Part shown: piece after piece, positions 36,050-47,507 of the stretch
Layout of the letters: every line of letters starts with the position of its first letter
Numbering within the stretch: position 1 is the stretch's first letter
Assembly (NCBI GenBank): GCA_000711775.1
Contig: ARYC01001261.1
Location: 1-64,000, forward strand
Source: Oxytricha trifallax
Lineage: Eukaryota > Ciliophora > Spirotrichea > Sporadotrichida > Oxytrichidae
Reading direction: 5' to 3'
Length of the DNA: 64,000 nt
The notes under the pieces: generated by a model
The model's input: only the letters and a program-made list of their open reading frames with translations
Told to the model about the DNA's origin: nothing
The model's database searches: none
Translations under genes and position numbers: made by a program

Positions 36050-38260
36050 GAGGAGAATAAAAAAGATATAAAAATGATTGATGATTAGGAGAGTGGGATA
36101 TTTTGCGAGGAAGCCGATGTAGAACAAAGTATAAAGGAATGCAACTTCAACAAAGCTATTGATCCTGATGGATTCGATGGGAAAATGATGAACAAAGAGA
36201 GATCCATAACAAAAACAGTGAGCAAGAAAATAACACATTGGCTAAACGAAGGAAAAGTCCCACAGTACATAAAAGAAGGAAGACTAATTCTGTTAAGCAA
36301 AAGCTAGAAAGAACTATACCCATAGATCAGCAATAAAAGACCAATAGTGGTGAATTTACATCTGGGTTTGATAGTAGAAAAAGTAATAATAAACAAAATT
36401 AACGAAGGAAAAAGTAATCTCTTTAAGACTGGCAATTATCAAAATGTCTTTAAAGAAAATAAAAGAACTCACATAAACTTGATCAAGATGCTAGAGCATA
36501 TAAAAAGTTCAAGGAAAAAGAGTAAACAAAGAGAGGCTTACCAATTGGTGGATCTACAAAAAGCATACGACTCAGTCTGGAAAGACAAATTGATGAAGAT
36601 CCTTAAAGATAGAATAATCAGTTAAAAAGTCGCAAAGTGCGTAAAACTAATAGAAAAGCTATACACAAACAACAAAATCATATACGAGGGAGAAGAGATA
36701 GCAACTGAACAGGGAGTAGCACAAGGCAGTAGATTATCACCAATGCTATTCAATATATATCTCTAAGACGCACTATTCTCGTAATAGGAATTAATGTCAC
36801 TGATAAAGCAAGGAAAACTGATAGCGTTTTCAAATGACTTACTTGTAAATTATGAATTATAATATGAAAACTATAAAATTAATCAAAAACTTAATATATT
36901 AATAAGAATACTTAAAGATCAGCAGGTGGAGACAGAGCACTCAATAAAAATGTAAGTTACAAAAAACATATCTTTAATTTTTTTTTTATAGTGGTCCTAC
37001 CTGGTAAGACCACAGGTGCAGCTGGACTGGTGCTTCGCAGAGTGACAGAGAGAGAAGATATAGAAGTTGAATATGACGATGAAGATGAAGAAGAGGATGA
37101 TGAAGAGGAATAAAAGAAATAATCAGAGAGATTTACATTTTTGATTTACATAAGAAGTTTTCGTATTAATGTGATTAAAATTATTAATTAATTAAAGTTT
37201 TAGTATTATAAATCATAAATGATAAAGACCCTCAGTAATTTAAAAGAGTGATAAACAGCTTCAAGGAAATTGAAAAGACTCATAATCTAAAACTATTAAA
37301 CATATTCTTTTCAAAGAAACAGTTTTTATGAGTGACGCAAAGAATTTTGAGAGAGAATTCCAAATTAAAGGAATAAACAAAGTTTAGGAGACAAAATACT
37401 TGGGACTAAATATTATCCTAAACACAAGAGAGTTACTGAAAAACACATGGAATGAAGTAAAAAGAAAGACAGAAATATACTAAAGGCTAATTAGCTCAAG
37501 CCACCCTACAGTGAGTGATACGATCATGACAGCTTAAATTCGCTCTTTAAAGATTTACAAATACACTCCACTGGTAGCAGCAAAATTCCTGAAAATTGAA
37601 GACATTGATAAAATGGAGTTTCAATTGAAAAGAATAGCCTTCAGAACATCCAGGGACATCCCAAATGTGATATTAAGAAACGTAACTGAATTAAAGAAAC
37701 GAATACAAGTGAAATTATTAGAGAGTTAGTTCTGAAGAACATGAAGAAGATAAACTTAAAGATTGACCAATTCATTAAACAAAAAAAAGTGAACGAAAAA
37801 ATTAAAAAGCAGGAGAATGATTAAAAAAAAGAAACCAAATATTCATAATAAAGAACGTCATCGACACCATGATGGCAATCAGCCAAGGTAGAACACTAGT
37901 AAACTACGGGATGCAACATTAATGTATTGTCCACATAGTATGTGTAGATGCGAATCACATGAAGACATGCAATCTAATAAACACGGCAAGGGACCCAAAT
38001 TGATTCTCTAAATAAATAAGGGAGAAGAGAATAGTTGACATGAACAAACCTGAATAGATTGAGATAATTGCAAACATGGTCTGGTTAGACGATAGAATCA
38101 GAAAGCTGGAAACACACTAATACTACTAACCAATTAAGAAAATATTCAGAGTATCATATGTCAAAAAGAAAAACTAGGATTTTGACGAATTGAAATTAAA
38201 CATATCCAAAGAAATTTGAACATCTAAGTGAAAAGAACAGTAGAACTTAATAATACAAAT
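36050..38260 (+). pseudogene. LINE reverse transcriptase
   Basis: Readable blocks: KAIDPDGFDGKMMNK, GRLILLSKSQKELYPQIS with KRPIVVNLH (finger motifs), YQLVDLQKAYDSVW (motif A), GVAQGSRLSPMLFNIYL (motif B) and KLIAFSNDLLVNYE. In the last block the catalytic FADD is FSND, so the second metal-binding Asp is changed. After the insertion, VINSFKEIEKTHNLKLLN and NKVQETKYLGLNIILNTREL (thumb) continue. A Cys/His cluster CPHSMCRCESHEDM lies near 37950, as LINEs have near the C terminus. Many Gln codons are TAA/TAG. TGA and frame changes after the thumb make it a pseudogene. Confidence 0.75.
36858..37224 (+). other. GC-richer gene fragment with an intron, inside the LINE
   Basis: An insertion interrupts the RT between VNYE and DKDPQQF. 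It contains GTAAGTTAC (36953) to TTTTTTATAG (36992), a good 40-nt intron, flanked by G+C-rich exon sequence. Two exon readings are possible across the splice. One gives RALNKNWSYLVRPQVQLDW...FAE ending at TGA. The other runs into VLRRVTEREDIEVEYDDEDE and a run of Asp/Glu that would end at TAA in the standard code. I cannot assign the protein. It may be a germline gene segment (MDS) or a retro-transduced 3' exon. Confidence 0.45.
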
Positions 38261-38754
38261 CAGAGAGTTATAATTAAAATAATAAATTAAAATTATTAGA
38301 AAAAAGATAACAATTAAAGAAGGCACCTAATGAACAGAACAAATTTTCAGTAAAAGAAACAATGAGGAGGAAGTAAAATATGAGAGAAGAGAGAGGTTTG
38401 AAAACTGAGGACACTACAGCAATAAGAGAGATTTCTGGAACAAGGTGTAAGAAGTCAGATTTAATCACAGAGATAGAAGCAAAGATCAGGAGGCAATTGG
38501 GCTGAGAAACGAGGAACATTACCAAGTTCCACTAAACAAACAGATGGGATTTAAAAGCAGGCTTAAGATTGGAAGAACAAATCACAGCAAGAAAATAAAT
38601 GAGTCACAAGCGTAAAGGATATCGTTCGACATACACGAGGACGGTTCAGAGTGCATTCAAAAAGATTAGATGAAATTCAAGAACCTAATAGACTTTTCAG
38701 AGGTACAATGCTAGGATTTGACAAAATAATATACACAAAGAAAGGGTGGACCCG

Positions 38755-39537
38755 ATGACAACAAGAAAGATCACAACAGTTTGCTGCCCCAGCTCGAGGA
38801 CATAGATAGAAAAAGCATTAGTCTAAGGATTTGATGGTAGGGAGAGAGCCAGAAGAAAGGGAGTGAACTACAAAGAACTCTGGTCGGAGAAGCAGCACAA
38901 CCACAGGAGAGAGATAAATGCAGAATGGGAGCACTCTGACTTAATTCCGGGAAATCATATCCAAGAAGAAACGATTGAAGCAATCTCAAGACAGATAGGG
39001 GAAGTACAATTCATCCAGTCAAGGCAAGAATATTAAATCTTACCACAAGTGGTCCTGAATGACAATGGGTTTCAGAATATCGAGAAGAGCATTGGAGCAA
39101 CAAACTGGAAGCTTGAAAATGGGAAATTCTGGAGGTACCAATATGAAATCTAAGGAGTGATACTCCCGCTTAGCTGGTAAGGGGCTATCAAGAAATGCTA
39201 AAACTGGGTAGTAGCAAAGATAGAGAGAAACTCAAAAAAGATGAAAATCTATGACTCAAGGAAAGCGATAGGAAGTTTGGCAATAATCCAAAAATATCAA
39301 AGGCAACTGTGTGAGTTCATAGATGGAACCATTGAAAAGGAGTTTAAAACCAACAAAATTGAGATAAAAAACGAAACAAACCAAGTCAAGGATCCAGAAG
39401 ACTGCGGAGTGATGGCCATGTTAATTATAAACCATTTAGCAATGGAACTACAGGGTGAGCCAGTCTTCCAGATATTTGCAAAAGATTGGATAAACAGCCA
39501 GAGATATTATACTATGTTCAACTTGGAAGTTGGATGA
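38755..39537 (+). CDS. LINE ORF with Ulp1/C48-like cysteine protease domain
   Basis: One open frame of 260 codons from ATG 38755 (MTTRKITTVCCPSSRTQIEK) to TGA 39537, with TAA/TAG as Gln and no internal TGA. Near the C terminus, ILPLSWQGAIKKCQNWVVAK and KKMKIYDSRKAIG correspond to the His-Trp and Asp regions of Ulp1-type peptidases. QVKDPEDCGVMAMLIINHLA is the Gln...Asp-Cys-Gly active-site block. The residue before the conserved Trp is Asn where His is usual, so catalysis is doubtful. C48-like domains are known in some eukaryotic mobile elements. This ORF follows the RT frame in the same element. Confidence 0.65.
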
Positions 39538-39935
39538 CGAAGTGACAAGAGACATCGAAAGAAAAAGCACGATGCTGTGGCAAAAAGCAGACGAGGAGAT
39601 AATGTAGCCCACGTACAATTCTCATATCGACAATTGGGACGAATTGGTCCTTGGAGGCGCGCCCAGAATTTCGTAAGACAAAGAGTACCTCGAGCTTGAA
39701 GGAAAATTCGGAGAAATGAAAGGAGAGGTCTCAGAAGTCGAGAATTACATGTTCAACAACAAGAAACACTAACCAGATATCGTGAACGATGCTGGACAAA
39801 TGAGTCATACCAGAATTCAAGATGAGGATATGATGGGAAATGCAACAATCAGACCCAAAGAAAGGAAATAAGGTGAAGAAGGAGACGATAACTAGGAGAA
39901 GAGAATGAACTAGGAGGATAATAAGTGAGAAAAGC
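39534..39935 (+). pseudogene. Acidic C-terminal extension of the LINE protease ORF
   Basis: A frame overlapping the protease stop by a few bases is open for about 130 codons (DDEVTRDIERKSTMLWQKAD; later LELEGKFGEMKGEVSEVEN; GEEGDDNQEKRMNQ) to TGA near 39930. It is rich in Glu/Asp/Lys and has many TAA/TAG Gln codons. It is probably the continuation of the protease protein after one indel. Confidence 0.5.
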
Positions 39936-39960
39936 GAGGAATCGCAACAAATTATACTCT

Positions 39961-40685
39961 CAGATATTTGTAATTATTGAACTGCAGTTTATTTACGCAA
40001 TGTGTTTATTTCTATTATTTAATTTTACCTAAAGTTACTGACTAATCAAATAAATATAAATTTATAAAGAGTAATTTAAATTAATAAATAACTTTTAAAC
40101 TATTACATGGCTTTGTAAGCTTAAATTATTCTTTAGTAAATTCTATAATTATTAATAATTTTTAACTTTATCAATCTGAATTGTGATTTTATTAATAATT
40201 ATAAATTTATTTTTGGATAATATAAAAAATGTCTAAGGCACGTATGTCAAATTATAAAGCTAACCCTTAAACTTTTCTCGTAATAAACTATCCTAAGTTT
40301 TTGCCACAAAAAATGGCCTAAGTTTTTGCCCACCTTGAATATTCAAAATAAAGCACAATTTTATAGCACAATTAAAGATACTAAGGAATATTAAAACAAA
40401 ACATAATTTTACTTATATGCCCAAAACCAGTAAATAAATTATAAAACTCAATCCTCAAACCTATATCTGTCAATAATTTTCTATCCCTTCATAGCATGAT
40501 AGCAACAACGCCTTGGAAGTTTGTCTTTCAAATTATCATAGAGAAAAACATAAGTCAGCTAAAGCAAGAGACCAATTACTAAAGAGGACATGAAAATATT
40601 GTGGGGTAGTAAAAGAGAGGCCATATCACTGCTCAAGACATGAAATAAGGTTCAACAAAAATATGAATAAAACTAAGGTTATAAA
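39961..40685. other. Spacer, nothing recognised
   Basis: A+T-rich. CCTAAGTTTTTGCC occurs twice near 40290-40330 as a short direct repeat. Confidence 0.4.
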
Positions 40686-40689
40686 AAAA

Positions 40690-41463
40690 GATTCAGGATG
40701 AGAAGAAACAAGATTTCATTGATGGCCCAGCTGATGTACTCGTAAAAGTTTTGAAAGGCTATCAACTCATACCTATCTAACAAAATTAAAAAAACTTACC
40801 TATAATTTATTCAGAGAACCATTACTATACGAGGGAGACGTCAAAGATCTAAGAATGTGAAAAAAAATAGCGAAAGATACAATTGAGAAATTCGGCAAGC
40901 TCTATGAAGTTGTACTAATGGACTCACCTTGTAAGATTAAGTAGTAGGTGCCATACCCAACCATGACTGACCAGGAAATACTAGACATGCCAATAATCTT
41001 AATTTAAGAAAGAGGTATACTTATCTTTTAGATAGTAAATCAAAAAAAGGATGTTGCTAGGGAATTCTTAAGAAAAAATGGCTATGACGAGGTCGAGAAA
41101 GGAGAGTGGATTAAATTGACAAAAAACATGAAACTGCATAATGGCTCTGGTGTGTATACAGCCCATAATTATGAAACATTTTTAATAGGAAGAGAAGGAT
41201 ATGTGGTTGAAATGCTAAATTATCATCTTACTGATAACGTTATATTCTCTAAAAATGGAAAGCACTCTGAAAAGCCTGAACAGATTTATGACTTTATTCA
41301 GTAGATGGCCCCTGATAGACTAAACTTGGAAATTTTTCCAAAATCTCATGGTATTAGTCCTAATTTTACATTTTTTGGAAACCAGAATGATATATAGATG
41401 AATAATATATTTAATTTACTATAATTAAATAATTAAAAATATTACTATAATTATATACTTTGA
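40690..41463 (+). pseudogene. MT-A70 family (METTL/MTA-like) methyltransferase homolog
   Basis: From 40861 one frame is open for 200 codons to TGA 41461. YEVVLMDSPCKIK stands where MT-A70 enzymes have DPPW. Then come YPTMTDQEILDMPI, FLRKNGYDEVEKGEWIKLTK, NGSGVYTAHNYETFLIGREG, HSEKPEQIYDFIQQMAPDRL and LEIFPKSHGISPNF, all in the order of the MT-A70 fold. Upstream, YEGDVKDLRM ends in TGA (40858), and a further frame starts near 40700. Loss of DPPW resembles inactive partner subunits such as MTA9 of ciliate adenine methyltransferase complexes, or simply decay. It lies between the LINE and a terminus-like GGGGTTTATT at 41617. Confidence 0.65.
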
Positions 41464-42327
41464 TTATTCATCTCTATTTATAACTCCAGAACATCAAAAT
41501 AAATCTTGATGATAGCTCTTACAGTACGATCAGTAATTTTTCGAGAACTCAATTTTAAGGAACCTAAGCATTTTAAACAGACTCAAAATTATGTCCCTTT
41601 ATAATTAAGGCTAACTGTTTGGGGTTTATTAGTGCAGAACCTTGGAGAGATAACTACTTTCTACTTGTCATTATATTACATCAGCTAGCAGGTGAGAAAT
41701 TCTAAGAGGTTACAGATCATCTGAAGTCTGTATCTCAGCTTGCTGATTGAATCTGGGACTATGAGTAACTTTAAAGACATTTTAAATGTTTTGATTTAAG
41801 GGGACACAAACTATATTCCAACTTCAAAATAAATCATCAACATTTTATAAATCATATAATTAATGGATTTTGATATTATTCAATTCTAAATTTTTCTCAG
41901 AAATAATTCTTATGAATATTAGATAGGGTTTATATTCCTCTTTGAAATTTCAAAATCTTCCTTCATTTGAATATATCATATATTGAAGATTTGTTTGATG
42001 TTTACCAAGATGCTTCAATTTTATCATTAGTTATACTCATATCAACAATGTTTAGGTTTTATTTTCTGATCGTTTTAAAGATAATTATTAGGGTTAGAAG
42101 TATTTAATTTGTTCTAAAATTTATCGTTATTTTAATTATTTCCCCTTAGAGAGCAGTATTAGAACTGGTTTGATGTGTCATTGCTTGATATTTTTAACAC
42201 GTGTTAAAAGTTTATTTCTTTTGTAAAAGCTAAGGTGATGTCTGAAAATTTCTTTGTACTACAGCTAGTTACAACTCTTGATTGAAGGAAATTAATTTTA
42301 ATTTCTATCTGTCATTGTGTATTAAAT
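41464..42327. other. Spacer with terminus-like GGGGTTTATT
   Basis: TTTGGGGTTTATTAG at 41614-41628 is the inverse of the ATAAACCCCAA ends at 42326 and 55266, and GTCCC words lie nearby (41595, 41797). It is probably another element end, with partner unknown. The rest is A+T-rich. Confidence 0.4.
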
Positions 42328-42470
42328 AAACCCCAATAAGTATGTACATAGAATTTATAAGATGATAAAAATTGTTGTGTTTTAAATGTATCGATAAATA
42401 AGGAAATTTAAAAGGACAGAATTTAACTTTATTTGAGGGAGGCGATTGAGAAAATGTAAGTACTGTGAAG
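42328..42470. repeat. Left terminal inverted repeat of the 12.9-kb candidate
   Basis: Pairs with 55124-55266; starts with telomere-like AAACCCCAATA. Differences from the partner are substitutions and one short indel near base 55. Confidence 0.8.
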
Positions 42471-43595
42471 TTGGAAAAATTTCATCATTTTATTTCGACG
42501 CCATACTTACCAGTCTTATCGAGTTTGAGATGTTTATCATTAATATATGGGTTTGTACCTATTGACCGATTAGTTGAAAAGTTTTACCGTCCACACTGTT
42601 CGTGGAGTGATGCGGTTTTACCTACACATTTGAATTAAGTTTGATTTTTATTTATTAATAATTACTACTTTAATAATTAACTTATTATGGAAATAAAAAA
42701 GTAATCAACTTGCGATGTTGATCGCACTTTTCTTTTTAAGAACGCATCTCACGCTCAAACCACTAACTTTACTGTGCTTTGTGTGCAATTTGTAGAGCAA
42801 CTCGAGCACTATCGATCCATGCATTTTATTTTCTGTAATTCTACTTTTTTCATAATTTTTGCCCTTAGAATTGCTTAATTTTTTAAAGAGTGATGTTTGT
42901 TACATTGAATTTACAATGCTCTTTCTTTTATTAAGGGCCTTAATTTATATACACTTATAATTATTTACTATTAATTCACTTAAGCACTCTTTAAAGTTCT
43001 TCATTTTATTATAATACAATTACAAAAGTGTTAAAAACAAACCTAAATTAAATTAATTTACTTTTAATTTTTAAAACTTTTGATTTTTATTGAAATAAAT
43101 TGAACGCTATTTTCCCATATTCTTTAACATCATTTATATATAATAATATTATTGATAATATTTTTAGATGTTTTAAAATTGCTGTTTGTACAATCTGTGT
43201 TCTAATTTAATTTATTATTATTGAATTAAATAATATATTGATTTTGCTATTTTGCTTTTTCACTTATTACCCTCATTTTTAGCAAGAATTAATTTAATAT
43301 TTTATTAATTTTATTGGTCAAAGTATAATAAATAATTAAATATTTTTAAGAACAATTTGGAGAAAAAATTATATCATACGTTTTACTTACAAGAATTAAT
43401 TTTCATTATAGTAAATTTCTTCAACTTTTTGTTGAAGTATATATGAAAATTAATAAAATAAGTATTTTTTTTATAACTAAAATCAATTTGTAGAGCTAAG
43501 ATAAAAGAAATATGTTTTTTATTTATTAAGTAAATTAAAGATATCAATCTTGTATTCAAGGCTAGTACTGTCGGTTTAACTCATTTTTATTGATT
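42471..43595. other. A+T-rich interior of the 12.9-kb candidate
   Basis: No gene recognised. Two G+C-richer stretches at 42480-42620 and 42700-42830 show no open frame. Confidence 0.4.
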
Positions 43596-43599
43596 AATT

Positions 43600-44690
43600 A
43601 ATGAAATTATGTTTCAATAATCTTTTTCTTCTGTAGATTTTCTCCTTCCAAGAGTTTTCTTACTAGCTCTTTAAAGGGGCTTTTCTTTTTTTCTTTTTAG
43701 GAGTGGTGTTGACTAAAAATACAGTTCTCTCTGAAGATTATTAATTCAATTACTAATTATGGAAGGCTGCAATTTTCTTTTACTTTTTCATTTAATTTTA
43801 AGTGCTTTGGAAAGACTAATAATTTTGGTAATTAAACTTATGCTCAGGAATGGTAAACTTTTTAGATTTTGATATTAAGGTGTTTTAAAGTATTGTCCTA
43901 ATTCTAAGATTTAGACCAAAATTGTTTTAAACCTGAGTAATTATTATATTCACAAATTTTTTGAAACATTTTGAATAAAGTTCTATCAAGTTTTCTATTT
44001 TTATCTGTATTTTATTAAAATCCATAGAAGCAATTAACACTGCCAAAGTGATTCTAAATAAATTTCTTTAATAAATTTATTCAAATCAGGAATGTCAAAG
44101 TTAATACTATCTGAAATAAGAATATCTGACTTTTTTAGTTGAAATAATACCAAACATCATTAACACATTTCAAGACTAAATATTCATTTTATCTGAGTCT
44201 ATGGTTTAAATTAAAATTGGACTTTCTGATATAGAATTTAGGTATTTAAAAATATCACCTTTAACTTTAGGGGATTTTATTTTCTTATTTTTAGTAAATT
44301 TTTCAAAGTGACTAGCTTTGTAAGTTGAATCTCTGATAGAACCCATAAAACTATCAACGTCAAACATTTTGTTTCAACATAGTGCTCTCTCAATAATTTC
44401 ACCTTATCTGTGATTAATCATGGAATATTGAATAGTTTATTCCTAACATACATAAAATTTAGTCCCCAATATTACAGTGAGACAGTGGAAAAATTGCTGA
44501 TATTATTTTTTGGTTTTTTTGGAAAAAGAGTGGAGGAATAGTATCCAATAAATTAAAATTATAAAAATTAGCAATGCATTACATATCTTCATCATAAATT
44601 TTAACCGTTCCTAGATGTTTTGAATGCTAAGCAACTTTAACAAACATTTTTAATGAGCCAGAGAATAAAGGTATGGGATATTTTATTACT
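43600..44690 (-). pseudogene. Unknown protein with basic C terminus
   Basis: On the minus strand from about 44660: KMFVKVAQHSKHLGTVKIYD, NLLDTIPPLFFQKN and HCNIGDQILCMLGINYSIF. A new frame at 44370 starts MFDVDSFMGSIRDSTYKASH and runs to DIFKYLNSISESPILIQTID. Later pieces include INFDIPDLNKFIKEIYLESL and, near 43700, TPKKKKRKAPLKS, which looks like a nuclear localisation signal. TAA/TAG read as Gln throughout; at least three frame changes. Family not recognised. It probably belongs to the 12.9-kb candidate element. Confidence 0.5.
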
Positions 44691-47165
44691 ACTAAGTAAT
44701 TGAAAAAGTATTAGTTGGAACTTAATCAAGATAGTGTCTAATAAATTAATTGGCATTCTTATTTTGATTTAATTAGTTGAATTACTAATAATTTTATAAC
44801 CCCTGAGGTATTTTATTGGTCTATGTTGAAGTATTAATCATATTTTTATTAAAAATTGTTAAAAAAAATTAAATTTCACTGAGATTACCCGTGCTGTTAT
44901 CCACTAATATTCCAAGTTATTGATTGTTTTAGTTTTAAGATCTTTGGCCTTAACTTATATTACTGAATCCATTTTGAAGGAATTTACTTCCTTAATTTTA
45001 TAATTATGTTCCTGTGGTGTGATTAGTTTAAAATAACTATCATTAATAATTAGAAGCACAGTTAGCGCAAAGGTTGTCCTAATTACAGTTAATAGGATCA
45101 ATGCAATTCATAAAATATACAACAGATAAAGCTGTATAAAAAAGAATATTATAAAATTACATTTTAATTTTGATTAGGTAGATCTCCAAAATAATGAAAA
45201 TTTAGAAGCAAATATTTGAATTTTAAATTTCCCAAAAATGGGTTTCAGTTTAAATAAAAATTATTATTGTTAAGAAATTGTTATTTTCATAAATAATCTT
45301 TAATTTTATCATTTATTTAGCTATTTATTGTTAAGACAATAATTAAGTCTATTTTATTTTAAAATTATTAGTATTTATAATTTATATTTAGACAAAAATA
45401 ATTTTTATAGCACAATTTTTAAAAAATGACCTAATTTTATTTATTTCTTATAAGTTGTTTAGTTATTAATATAAGAAAAGTTTTTATGCTCTCTCTAATT
45501 TACTATTTGATAAATACTAAATAAGTCTAATATTTCTTAAAAAATTAATAAATTATTTTAGATTAAAATACAAATGCATGCTTATTATTATAATTTTAGA
45601 AAAAACTTTGGTTCAAAGTATTGAGTTAAGGAATTCTAATAAATCTTTTAATCTTTTATTATAAAAAAAATATGAAATCAATTTGTTATTAAATTACTCG
45701 AATCTAGTAATGAGTATGTAATATGGAAAATCTAAAAGAAATCATACATCTATTACTTTATAATGTATTATTTTAATAAATTAAATTTAAGATAATTATT
45801 TGAAATAACCAATATAATTTATAGCATCTTTTTATTATAATAATAATAAAAATAAAAATATATACAGAGAGATACATATTTAAAATTGATTTATTTTTGA
45901 TTTATATTCATATTAACATTACTTTACAAATGTTAAAAATAAAGCTTGATGAGGCTTACCATTATATATTTAAATTAAAAATAATTATTTCAATGTGTGT
46001 TATTTTGATCACAAATAATCAAATTTAAAATTTATAGAATATATAAAATTTATAATACGATTAATATATGATTTGGATTTATGAAAGGAAATTAATTATG
46101 ACCTTAATTTAAATTTTTAATTAGTTTAATTTCTAAAATTGCATTTATTTTACAATTGAATTGATGATGATATTTAGCAAATTAAGAGAGACCTTATATT
46201 ATGGCGGATAATCATAACTTAAATCATTTTAGAAGTTGACTGACCACATATTTATCCTACAATTGAATTAATTAGACTTAAATGTTTCCCATACATATTG
46301 AATAAATTAATTTTACTAAAATTCGCATTATTTATTCAATTTAGTGAGGAGAAAACAAAGTTTAACATCAATAGATAAGTTATAAGCTAGTTATATTTAT
46401 ATAATTCTCATTGCTTATAGAATAATAGAAATTTTTATTAAAAAAATTGACTTAATCATTCTATATAATAGTCTTAATTTTTTATTTGACACAATTTATT
46501 AAATTTATATATTTTGTTGAACTGAAATTGCTACTGTTAATTTTTTGGATTGAACTCCATTTTAAATTCCAACTCTTACTAATATCAAATATTTATTTAT
46601 TTCCTATTTTACTATAAATCTATTTACTGGATTTTACTTTTAATATACAAATAAAAGTAATAATTTAATGTTCTTAATTGTTTTCTATTCTCTATTATTT
46701 TAAGCCTAACTTTTTATTAAATTCAGTAATTACAATAGTAATCATAGATAAAACATATATGTTTTAACTTTAAAATTTTGGATGATTGCAAATTAAATTT
46801 TAAGCTAAGACTGAGAGCATAATTATTTCAAATTTACTATGTATTGAATGCTAATATTCATTAACAAATAACTCGATTAAATCAATAGATAGATATAAAG
46901 TATATATAAGTTAAATTTAATTGAATTCATTTCATGTATATAAAGATTTCATACTAGTAAATATTAGTTAATAGAACGTAATTTTTATGAAAGAATAATA
47001 ATATATTGCTAATCATAAACTGTATTAAAAGTTAGGATATATATTAATTTCAGAATATAAAAAAATGCTCTGAATTTTATAAAAAAACTGGGTAAATCAT
47101 AGTATTTAAAGGTAAAAATAACAGTTAATCTTCCTATAGCTAACTATACTTTATGAATATTTGGC

Positions 47166-47205
<40 letters not shown>

Positions 47206-47455
47206 AAATATATCAGTAAATATGCGAATAGCTCATATAATTGAAATGTAGTATGTTCAAAAATAATGGGATAAATATATTTAGATTATTTAGCTTTAAA
47301 TTCAATTCTTAAAAGCAAGATAGATAGAATCGTTAAATGAATTTTGATATATATATAAAATTATAAATTAAGGATTCATATTTGAATCAAATTTGATAAC
47401 AAATTTAAATGTAAAAAAAATGCTAAGTAAATTGAATCAAAATCAGATAGATTTG
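44691..47455. other. A+T-rich stretch with a (TA)n run
   Basis: No gene-like frame. A perfect (TA)n microsatellite of about 34 bases lies at 47169-47202. Confidence 0.5.
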
Positions 47456-47507
47456 ATTATAAATTATAAAATTGTCAATAAGCTTACAGAGATAAGTTCC
47501 TTCCCTT

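Larger units (their letters stand above)
35985..39960 (+). mobile_element. LINE-type retrotransposon, 5' truncated
   Basis: A reverse-transcriptase region, a Cys/His cluster, a protease-like ORF and an acidic C-terminal tail follow in one orientation, then coding character ends near 39960. The region is richer in G+C than its flanks. The first readable residues already lie inside the RT N-terminal region, so the 5' end is truncated, as is common for LINEs. No poly-A or clear target duplication found. A 0.37-kb foreign segment interrupts the RT domain at about 36858-37224. Confidence 0.75.

Noticed and set aside
36085-36300. Minus-strand hydrophobic ORFs over the LINE start
   Set aside because: They are antisense to clear reverse-transcriptase blocks.
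38274-38989. Minus-strand ORFs of 72-83 residues in the LINE
   Set aside because: They are antisense to the protease ORF region; no motif, hydrophobic composition typical of reversed acidic coding.
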